Source: a virus. Taken from it: a stretch of DNA of 44,016 nt. Location: the IMG/VR virus record IMGVR_UViG_3300009034_000079, positions 1 through 44,016 of that record, one strand, 5' to 3'. Positions 39,563 through 44,016 of this stretch are shown here, one piece after another. The notes under the pieces were generated by a model. That model made no database searches. It saw only the letters and a program-made list of their open reading frames with translations, and was not told where the DNA came from. Each line of letters opens with the position of its first letter. Within the stretch, counting starts at the first letter, position 1. The position numbers were made by a program, and so were the translations under genes.

Positions 39563-39840
39563 GATGGGTCACCTCCCTTAATGTTGTCCCTGAGCACCAT
39601 CGTCCCTGCTGCTGTTTCCCTTTCCATAATATCTGGCATGTACTCAAGGGCAGAAGCAACTGCCTCGGCGAACTCTGGGCTTCGCACCATAGCTGCCACG
39701 ACGCCTTCGGCTGCTTCGCCTACCTTCCAGTTCATACGCACGGCCAGATCAGTTCCTTTCCGTTTGCAGATAAAAAGATAGCCGTCTATTCCACTAGAGG
39801 CAGCGAGTAGATCGAGGGCTCTGCTAAGCTCGTCACTCAT
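39559..39840 (-). CDS. hypothetical protein, 93 aa
   Basis: ATG 39840 with AAAGGAGAG about 12 bases upstream. Helical start (SDELSRALDLLAASSG), beta middle (YLFICKRKGTDLAVRMNW) and a helix-rich end. Its stop overlaps the nuclease start (ATGA). Unknown. Confidence 0.6.
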   Translation of the reverse strand: MSDELSRALDLLAASSGIDGYLFICKRKGTDLAVRMNWKVGEAAEGVVAAMVRSPEFAEAVASALEYMPDIMERETAAGTMVLRDNIKGGDPS

Positions 39841-39844
39841 AGCG

Positions 39845-40039
39845 CTACTCTCTCCTTTCAAGTGTCTCCCACCTGTCACTCAGAACTGTCCCCTTCCTCG
39901 TTTCCTTCACCACTATTATGAGGTGGCGTGGAGGCGACTCTGCCTTCCGTGGGAGGGCTAAGAGGATGAGGACCGTTAGCAAGGAAACGCATAACACTGT
40001 CAAAGCGACGGACAGGGCAGTCTTCAGGGTCACTTGCAT
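39845..40039 (-). CDS. possible single-TM membrane protein, 64 aa, overlapping another frame
   Basis: Residues about 5-29 (LKTALSVALTVLCVSLLTVLI, split) are strongly hydrophobic; the rest is charged. GGAG is located eight bases before the ATG. It overlaps gene 39876-40070 in another frame over most of its length. The arrangement resembles embedded lysis genes, but no lipobox partner is visible. Only one of the two frames may be real. Confidence 0.4.
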   Translation of the reverse strand: MQVTLKTALSVALTVLCVSLLTVLILLALPRKAESPPRHLIIVVKETRKGTVLSDRWETLERRE

Positions 40040-40070
40040 GGTAGTCTCCGCACCATATACATGGAACCAT
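39876..40070 (-). CDS. small Cys-pair protein, 64 aa, overlapping another frame
   Basis: Has the better ribosome site (GGGAGGTAGAT) right after the previous stop. Begins MVPCIWCGDYHASDPEDC, a CxxC plus C zinc-type cluster like that of gene 43810-43974 (ALECIWCPND). The C-terminus is Pro/Ser-rich and flexible. Confidence 0.55.
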   Translation of the reverse strand: MVPCIWCGDYHASDPEDCPVRRFDSVMRFLANGPHPLSPPTEGRVASTPPHNSGEGNEEGDSSE

Positions 40071-40072
40071 AT

Positions 40073-40279
40073 CTACCTCCCGTGGCCGATCTGCTTAGAG
40101 ATCTCTGGTGTCATACCTCCGAAGCTCATGAACCTCTCCTTAAAGTGCCGAAATGCCTTTGAGTCGTACTCGAATATAGGTTCACCAGCGGGAGCAAATC
40201 TCCAGAGCCTAGCCATTTCAACGTGGCTCATCTTGTCGATCCTCTCCATCAATGCTCTTGCCGATTCTTCGTTCTCCAT
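40073..40279 (-). CDS. hypothetical protein, 68 aa
   Basis: TAGGAGGT before the ATG. Helical (SARALMERIDKMSHVEMARL) with an aromatic middle (FEYDSKAFRHFKERFMSF). No family. Between membrane-related genes. Confidence 0.65.
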   Translation of the reverse strand: MENEESARALMERIDKMSHVEMARLWRFAPAGEPIFEYDSKAFRHFKERFMSFGGMTPEISKQIGHGR

Positions 40280-40288
40280 TTTGACCTC

Positions 40289-40825
40289 CTAAAAGCTGTA
40301 CCTCACTGATAGCGAGGGCACTTGAAAGACCTTGACGTTGTCCCAGACGTAGAGGAACATACCTTCAAGTGACCAGTTCTTGTCGATCTCATAGGCGATC
40401 CCGCCTCCAACCAAGGTACAGGCGTTGGTCCCGTCAGAGAAGTTAGCCCCAATCCCTAGCATTGCGAAGGGCCTGAGGTGCTCAGTCAAACGAACGCCGG
40501 GCTTGGCGTAAACGGCTGCAATGCTGGAATCTACTGAGCTCCGCCCCTGTCCGGGAGGGTTCTCCCGCCTTTTGTAGTGGGAGGATATACAGAGAACGCC
40601 CACATTCGCATCCCATCTGTCATTTTCATAGAAGTGATCTTCAACCGAAACTGAGAAGTGCCAGCCCCTGTCGAGGCCATAGCTGCTTGAGTAGCTGTGC
40701 GGAGCCACCTGCCCGCCTCCGAGTGAGAACGAGGACCCACAAGCCTGGCCTGCGAAGATCCAAGGAATTGTAAGGCCGAGGGCCAGGCCGACGACCATCC
40801 AGAAGACTCTTCTGATTGTCTTCAT
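40289..40825 (-). CDS. phage-encoded outer-membrane beta-barrel protein
   Basis: 178 aa. A Sec signal peptide (basic MKTIRR, hydrophobic FWMVVGLALGLTIPWIF, cleavage after AGQA near residue 28) precedes amphipathic beta strands (YGLDRGWHFSVSVEDHFYE, SSIAAVYAKPGVRL, LRPFAMLGIGANF, WSLEGMFLYVW). It ends with VRYSF, a terminal Phe being the usual outer-membrane insertion signal. The size matches eight-stranded barrels such as Lom/OmpX. It could alter the host surface during infection, for example to block other phages, and it shows that the host is diderm. Confidence 0.7.
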   Translation of the reverse strand: MKTIRRVFWMVVGLALGLTIPWIFAGQACGSSFSLGGGQVAPHSYSSSYGLDRGWHFSVSVEDHFYENDRWDANVGVLCISSHYKRRENPPGQGRSSVDSSIAAVYAKPGVRLTEHLRPFAMLGIGANFSDGTNACTLVGGGIAYEIDKNWSLEGMFLYVWDNVKVFQVPSLSVRYSF

Positions 40826-41319
40826 TTCCTCCCTCCCGTTGCCAGTTTCTGCAGTTCATGTAGGGAGGTATAGCTCCCGCCCTTCTCGTTCACAAGTTTG
40901 TTGATCCTCAGCTTGAGCTTGTCCAGCTGTTCACCAAGCTGCCTGTTCACCTCGACGAGTCTCACCTGGTCCTCTTTACACTCGCGAAGCTCCGCTGCGA
41001 GGACTTTAATTTGGTCTGCTTGCACTCGAATGATGCGTAGGATACTCTTTCCGAGTTGGGCATCTGTGAAGTGACCCGGTGGCACCTTTTCCGGGGTACT
41101 CTCCCGCCTTATGTCTTTGAAGGTCCAAAGGGTTCTGTTCCTTCGGCGTGTATCATGTCTGTTGATGCTATCGGTCCTGCACATGTTTTGCAGTCCAGTT
41201 TGGATCTGCCTTGCCGTGAAGCCTTCTGCCCTTGCCAACACGTCTTCGAAGGTGAATAGCTCAGGCAAGTCCTTCCTCACGGTCTCCATCATTTTTAGGA
41301 AATCTGTTCGTCTTGCCAT
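40822..41319 (-). CDS. hypothetical protein, HTH-like N-terminus and coiled coil, 165 aa
   Basis: The N-terminal 70 residues (FTFEDVLARAEGFTARQIQTG, then NRHDTRRRNRTLW) look like a winged helix-turn-helix; the C-terminal part (residues 100-150) is a strong coiled coil (LAAELRECKEDQVRLVEV). A small DNA-binding regulator is plausible. It overlaps the next and previous genes. GGAGGAAGG precedes the ATG. Confidence 0.6.
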   Translation of the reverse strand: MARRTDFLKMMETVRKDLPELFTFEDVLARAEGFTARQIQTGLQNMCRTDSINRHDTRRRNRTLWTFKDIRRESTPEKVPPGHFTDAQLGKSILRIIRVQADQIKVLAAELRECKEDQVRLVEVNRQLGEQLDKLKLRINKLVNEKGGSYTSLHELQKLATGGRK

Positions 41320-41464
41320 TTCCTTCCTCCTCTCCTCCGAGGTCCCACGCCCACCACAGAGTACACGGGATGCACCAAAAGAGGCCCGACGGCCTCCTGA
41401 CCATGTATTCTATACTGCGGGCGTTGTGGCAGCCTCGGCGTTGGCACTTGATCACTAGGCCCAT
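41261..41464 (-). CDS. zinc-ribbon protein, 67 aa
   Basis: GGGAGGTCAAG before the ATG. C7, C12 and the CIPC pair (about 31-34) make a four-Cys site; the tail is charged. It is the first gene after the RNA region and its terminator. Overlaps the next gene by 59 bases. Confidence 0.6.
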   Translation of the reverse strand: MGLVIKCQRRGCHNARSIEYMVRRPSGLFWCIPCTLWWAWDLGGEEEGNGKTNRFPKNDGDREEGLA

Positions 41465-41494
41465 CTTGACCTCCCTTCTATAGCTAGAAGGTGG

Positions 41495-41515
41495 AAAAAG
41501 GGGAGCCCCCTCCCC
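41495..41515 (-). terminator. rho-independent terminator of the leftward RNA
   Basis: On the minus strand GGGGAG (41515-41510) pairs with CTCCCC (41505-41500) around a short G loop, followed by five T (41499-41495). It ends the leftward transcript of the structured RNA before gene 41261-41464. Confidence 0.75.
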
Positions 41516-41610
41516 ATCGTAGCTCTTAGCCGTGGCGTCCGACGAGTCAGGGGCTCCTTGGACCCTGCTGCTCTTGCCCTTTTACTTTGAACGGTGTTGT
41601 TAAGGAGTAT

Positions 41611-41706
41611 GCCAGCGACTTTACCCTTTGTCCACGTTCCCCCCGTAAAGACCCTTCTGGAGATCCTTACGGCGGGAACGCTGGGATTCGAACCCAGGAC
41701 TCTGGC
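41611..41706 (-). ncRNA. circularly permuted tRNA-like RNA
   Basis: Leftward order: anticodon-stem 3' strand GCCAG (41706-41702), variable AGTC (41701-41698), T-arm CTGGG-TTCGAAT-CCCAG (41697-41681), acceptor 3' strand CGTTCCC (41680-41674), G73-like base, a hairpin linker (41672-41642), acceptor 5' strand GGGAACG (41641-41635), TG (positions 8-9), D-arm GAC-AAAGGGTAAA-GTC (41632-41617), G26, anticodon-stem 5' strand CTGGC (41615-41611). Acceptor (7/7), anticodon (5/5), T (5/5) and D (3/3) stems are all perfectly paired, and U8, A14, GG and the T-loop signature are present. The order is permuted, and the anticodon loop is split, so the anticodon cannot be read. No CCA is encoded. Confidence 0.6.
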
Positions 41707-41730
41707 TCCATCCGTCCAGGGTAGGCATTG

Positions 41731-41765
41731 TGCACAGCAGTCGTGGTCGTGATGCTGTGGGTGCA
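41731..41765. repeat. hairpin upstream of the permuted tRNA half
   Basis: TGCACAGCA (41731-41739) pairs with TGCTGTGGGTGCA (41753-41765) with a small bulge; the loop holds a tandem GTCGTG. It lies just before the first tRNA half in the transcript and could be part of a larger folded RNA. Confidence 0.5.
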
Positions 41766-41914
41766 TAACACTCAGTCTGATAGGACCTTTTAGGCTGGGG
41801 GTGGCTAAGAGATCCAGAGTCTCTCCCTTCCCCTCCTCATATTTGAGGTTCGCCTGGGCGTCCCTTTTAACAGCAACAACAAGTCTGAGACTACACCCAA
41901 TTTCTTCCATGCTC

Positions 41915-42670
41915 CTATTTCCCTGTGTTGATGTACTCGGAGAGGCGTTTCGCCACCTCCAGGGGCTTCACCTCTACGGTATTCGCCCTTTGCCTCGCCC
42001 TCTTTATCGCTCGGATAAGTTTGTCCAGCCTAACGAGCTTGTCCAGCTTCTCGGCTTGAGGCACTGCTCCCGACCAGACTTCCATAGTAAAAGTTCCTAT
42101 CATCTCGTCCACCGACCACGACTCAATCTGGGCCGGGTGGTCAGGCGTAGCATCATAGAGAACCTTGTGCCTCACTACCTTTTCCGTTTTTCTCTTGACA
42201 GAGGGCCTCACTGCTTTCCAAGCGCCTTCCCTTTTCTGCTCGTCCTTCTCCCACTCCGTGCCCGGAGGGAGGGTGGGGATGGCTTCGTAGACGACTCTGA
42301 GGGCGTTGAGTCTGGTTTCCATACCGAGCAAAAAGGTGGCGGGGAGGCCTTCGAGGAGGGTCTTTTCACCCACTACAATATCCGCTCTCGCTTCCTGGTT
42401 GGCCGATTCCTTCTGGATAAGGGCGTCGTAGTACCTCCCGACCGCGATCCAGACAGCTCCGAGGATTTCCCCTGCCGTAGTAGTAAGTTCCCTGTACTCC
42501 TCTGCCTCCCTTTCTTCCGCTTCCCGTCCCTCTTCGCGCATGTCGAGCCTCTTGTGGATTCCTTCAAAGAGTTCTTTCCTCCTGAAGACCTCCACCGCTT
42601 CGTGGATGACTTTCTTAGTCTCCTTTACGAGGTCCTGCTCGACAGCAAGCAATTCATGCAGTTTCCCCAT
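41915..42670 (-). CDS. DUF7873-like phage protein, 251 aa
   Basis: The start MGKLHELLAVEQDLVKE and the internal ADIVVGEKTLLEGLPATFLL and DKLIRAIKRARQRANTVEV follow a family of uncharacterised phage proteins that begin with KLNELLAVE. They are helical with a beta middle domain. Function unknown. The ATG at 42670 has GGAGGATAC upstream. The gene directly precedes the tRNA-like RNA region. Confidence 0.65.
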   Translation of the reverse strand: MGKLHELLAVEQDLVKETKKVIHEAVEVFRRKELFEGIHKRLDMREEGREAEEREAEEYRELTTTAGEILGAVWIAVGRYYDALIQKESANQEARADIVVGEKTLLEGLPATFLLGMETRLNALRVVYEAIPTLPPGTEWEKDEQKREGAWKAVRPSVKRKTEKVVRHKVLYDATPDHPAQIESWSVDEMIGTFTMEVWSGAVPQAEKLDKLVRLDKLIRAIKRARQRANTVEVKPLEVAKRLSEYINTGK

Positions 42671-42784
42671 CTCTGTATCCTCCTCTCTATAAAGAATGGA
42701 GGCCCCATCGACCTCGGCGACAAGGAGGTCTACGCAGCCCGTGCTGCTCTTGGACCGAGATCGGAGGGGCCGTGGCTTTGCGCC

Positions 42785-42982
42785 TTAGGTGTCCAAGGCC
42801 CCAAAGTCGAAGGTGACGCAAACAACTTCGAGGGGTTCGCCAGCTGCCCTGCTATATCTTTGGTCGATATAGATGGCTTCCGCTGGCGGCTTTGACTTTG
42901 AGCCCTTGTCTGTGGGTTCATACTTGTCCCCGCCCTTCCTCCTGGCAGGTCTTGTGAGCCTGTACCAAGTGATGACTTTCAT
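42785..42982 (-). CDS. hypothetical protein, 65 aa
   Basis: ATG 42982 with GGGAGGACGAGAG upstream. MKVITWYRLTRPARRKGGD... and AEAIYIDQRYSRAAGEPLEV look like a small beta-containing protein. Not recognised. A second frame here (42730-42921) has no ribosome site. Confidence 0.6.
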   Translation of the reverse strand: MKVITWYRLTRPARRKGGDKYEPTDKGSKSKPPAEAIYIDQRYSRAAGEPLEVVCVTFDFGALDT

Positions 42983-43001
42983 TCTCTCGTCCCTCCTTCC
43001 T

Positions 43002-43223
43002 TCAGTTCTCTGAGGGCTCCTTCACGGTGAACTCTGTAGCTGCTGTGATCTCTTCGAGGGAGAGTCCTGCTCCGTAGACAAGTTTCCCGTCCTTGTCGTA
43101 ACCGTGGAAGCCTACGATTTCGTGTGGATCTTGCTCGCGACCGCTACCCTTCATAAAGAGATGAATTTGAACGACGGGTGGCGAGACGTCATAGACGAGC
43201 TTAACTATCTTCACTTCTGGCAT
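43002..43223 (-). CDS. hypothetical protein, 73 aa
   Basis: GGAGGCCATGAGAT precedes the ATG, inside the upstream gene. Beta-rich with VQIHLFMKGSGREQDPHEI and a KDGKLVYGAG turn. Unknown. Confidence 0.6.
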   Translation of the reverse strand: MPEVKIVKLVYDVSPPVVQIHLFMKGSGREQDPHEIVGFHGYDKDGKLVYGAGLSLEEITAATEFTVKEPSEN

Positions 43224-43374
43224 ATCTCATGGCCTCCTCTTCTACGATGTCGAGGGTTGATTTGACTGTGCGACAGAACTCAAGCCAAGAGAGAAAATGG
43301 TCTTCGATTGGGTATTGTTTCACAAGCCTGTTTATTTTCTCGTTGACGGTTCCAGAGTCTATATATCTCTTCAC
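43201..43374 (-). CDS. hypothetical protein, 57 aa
   Basis: GTG 43374 is preferred because GGAGGTAACC lies immediately upstream; a TTG 12 bases earlier would place the site inside the gene. Helical (VNEKINRLVKQYPIEDHFL, CRTVKSTLDIVEEEAMRYA). Unknown. Confidence 0.6.
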   Translation of the reverse strand: MKRYIDSGTVNEKINRLVKQYPIEDHFLSWLEFCRTVKSTLDIVEEEAMRYARSEDS

Positions 43375-43376
43375 GG

Positions 43377-43553
43377 TTACCTCCAATGTGGTCTGAATCC
43401 AGCGTCGCTCCCTGGCTCGATAGTGCCGAGGTCAATGTCGATTGACAGCAAGAGAACAAAGGCAATGAGCCAGCAGAGGAGGCCCCAAGATGTGTCGCCG
43501 TCGTAGAAACAGACGAGGCCTGCGATGAGGAGGAGGACGATAAGGAGTTCCAT
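43377..43553 (-). CDS. small two-TM membrane protein, 58 aa
   Basis: ATG 43553 with GGGAGGAG upstream. Two hydrophobic segments: 2-16 (LLIVLLLIAGLVCFY) and 24-39 (LLCWLIAFVLLLSI). An in-frame start at 43637 lacks a ribosome site. Possibly a holin-like or membrane accessory protein expressed early. Confidence 0.6.
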   Translation of the reverse strand: MELLIVLLLIAGLVCFYDGDTSWGLLCWLIAFVLLLSIDIDLGTIEPGSDAGFRPHWR

Positions 43554-43555
43554 CG

Positions 43556-43753
43556 CTACTCCTCCCTTTCCACTTCGAAGACCTGTCTTATAGACTCCAC
43601 CGAGATGCCTGTGATTTTCGGATGTGCACGGCTCCACCCAGGTCTCTGCAGTCTCAAGTCTACGACTATGTTACCGTTCTGGGCCCTGTTCAGCAGCTGG
43701 TTGAGTCGGTCCACGGCTGTATAGATGGACCTAGCTGTCACCTTTGGTCGCAT
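43556..43753 (-). CDS. hypothetical protein, 65 aa
   Basis: AAAGGTGG before the ATG. N-terminal helix (SIYTAVDRLNQLLNRAQNG) followed by beta (NIVVDLRL, GISVESIRQVFEVER). Not recognised. Confidence 0.6.
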   Translation of the reverse strand: MRPKVTARSIYTAVDRLNQLLNRAQNGNIVVDLRLQRPGWSRAHPKITGISVESIRQVFEVEREE

Positions 43754-43809
43754 GACTATTCCACCTTTCTGAAACTGATGTTTCTCACGCCCATGAGAAA
43801 TTCCTCACG

Positions 43810-43974
43810 TCAGTGCCTGCACACGGGCGTCTCGAAGTCGTCCTCCTCAGCCTCGATGATGAAGTCGGCGTCGTTCGGGCACCAGATGCATTCCAGTGCA
43901 GTTCCGTATTGGTCCTCGCCGTAGTTCCCTGTGATGTGCCTGTCGAGGGCTTCTCTTGTCCTTTTGTCCATCAT
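43810..43974 (-). CDS. very small Cys-pair protein, 54 aa
   Basis: ATG 43974 (or 43971) follows GGAGGAGG and overlaps the previous stop. Contains CIWC (about 30-33) and a C-terminal VCRH, an arrangement similar to the small zinc proteins in the series. Acidic end. It is followed by 56 bases without a gene. Confidence 0.55.
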   Translation of the reverse strand: MMDKRTREALDRHITGNYGEDQYGTALECIWCPNDADFIIEAEEDDFETPVCRH

Positions 43975-44016
43975 AGTGTCCTCCTCCCGCAGGTTGGACA
44001 GACCCTGCGCTCTTCC
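43971..44016 (-). CDS. zinc-finger-like protein, partial (N-terminus outside window)
   Basis: Only the last 14 residues are present: EERRVCPTCGRRTL. The CPTC motif and following arginines match the end of gene 33424-33597, so a related small zinc protein probably begins beyond the window edge. Confidence 0.5.
   Translation of the reverse strand, partial: EERRVCPTCGRRTL

Larger units (their letters stand above)
41465..41914. other. 450-base structured non-coding region
   Basis: No convincing gene. A leftward reading frame (41910 to 41455) crosses a T-arm and a terminator and gives the peptide VLGSNPSVPA, a well-known artefact of translating tRNA sequence. Many short inverted repeats are present: AGTCTGAGACT (41882-41892), CCTCA/TGAGG (41835-41848), GAGA/TCTC (41809-41823) and the elements listed separately. 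Confidence 0.7.

Noticed and set aside
41520-41610. Group I intron core fragments (GACTCGTCGG, similar to an intron R element)
   Set aside because: No convincing partner for P7 and no guide sequence for the expected splice sites in the flanks; left only as a hypothesis.
41560-41720. Two-piece (permuted) tmRNA
   Set aside because: No tag reading frame with an ALAA/AVAA-type end, no G3-U70 pair, discriminator is G instead of A, and a short D-stem and anticodon-like stem are present.
41455-41910. Leftward reading frame of 151 codons
   Set aside because: It runs through the tRNA-like T-arm (giving VLGSNPS) and a terminator, its composition is poor, and it would overlap the well-supported gene at 41464.
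41822-42895. Rightward frame of up to 364 codons
   Set aside because: It is the antisense of the DUF7873-like gene and has no ribosome site.
1-44016. CRISPR array, insertion sequence or integrase gene
   Set aside because: No regularly spaced repeats, no transposase motif and no tyrosine or serine recombinase seen, so lysogeny cannot be argued from this window.

Overview
The window is part of the genome of a tailed double-stranded DNA phage (order-level class Caudoviricetes), most likely a podovirus-like phage. Evidence is the pairing of terminase subunits, portal, scaffold and HK97-type capsid genes with adaptor-like genes, a large beta-rich nozzle-type tail protein and a run of internal-virion (ejection) proteins; no tape-measure, sheath or long tail-tube genes are seen. 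A signal-peptide-bearing beta-barrel protein ending in Phe and a peptidoglycan endopeptidase suggest a diderm (Gram-negative) bacterial host. Strong Shine-Dalgarno sites, stop/start overlaps and frequent AGA/AGG arginine codons are typical of the genes; the last would fit a thermophile or anaerobe host but does not prove it.

Layout. Positions 1-2030 hold three leftward genes, one of which (1415-1918) has its own promoter and terminator like a moron. Positions 2100-2450 are a regulatory region. Positions 2454-27967 are a long rightward late region: terminase small subunit, a fibre-like gene, terminase large subunit, a metallopeptidase-like protein, endolysin, holin, portal, scaffold, major capsid, a possible decoration protein, an accessory cassette (glycosyltransferase-methyltransferase fusion, sulfotransferase-like protein, APS-kinase-like protein), adaptor-type proteins, nozzle, GNAT-like protein and three ejection-type proteins. 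Positions 27921-44016 are a leftward early/replication region: a DUF3987-like ATPase, a uracil-DNA-glycosylase/DNA polymerase A fusion, a ParB-like/adenine methyltransferase fusion, an SSB-like protein, a Sak4-type recombinase, a Cas4-like nuclease, an outer-membrane beta-barrel protein and many very small proteins, of which about a dozen carry CxxC zinc-ribbon-like motifs.

Three features stand out. First, a 450-base non-coding stretch (41465-41914) contains all helices of a tRNA but in circularly permuted order: the T-arm half is upstream of the D-arm half, and the acceptor strands are joined by a hairpin. Second, a palindrome with the core TATCAC-N3-GTGATA recurs at six places scattered over 36 kb at gene or operon boundaries, which looks like a phage-wide regulatory site. 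Third, a sulfotransferase-like gene sits two genes away from an APS-kinase-like gene and next to a sugar-transferase fusion, suggesting surface modification encoded by the phage. Functions are inferred from motifs seen by eye; no database search was possible.
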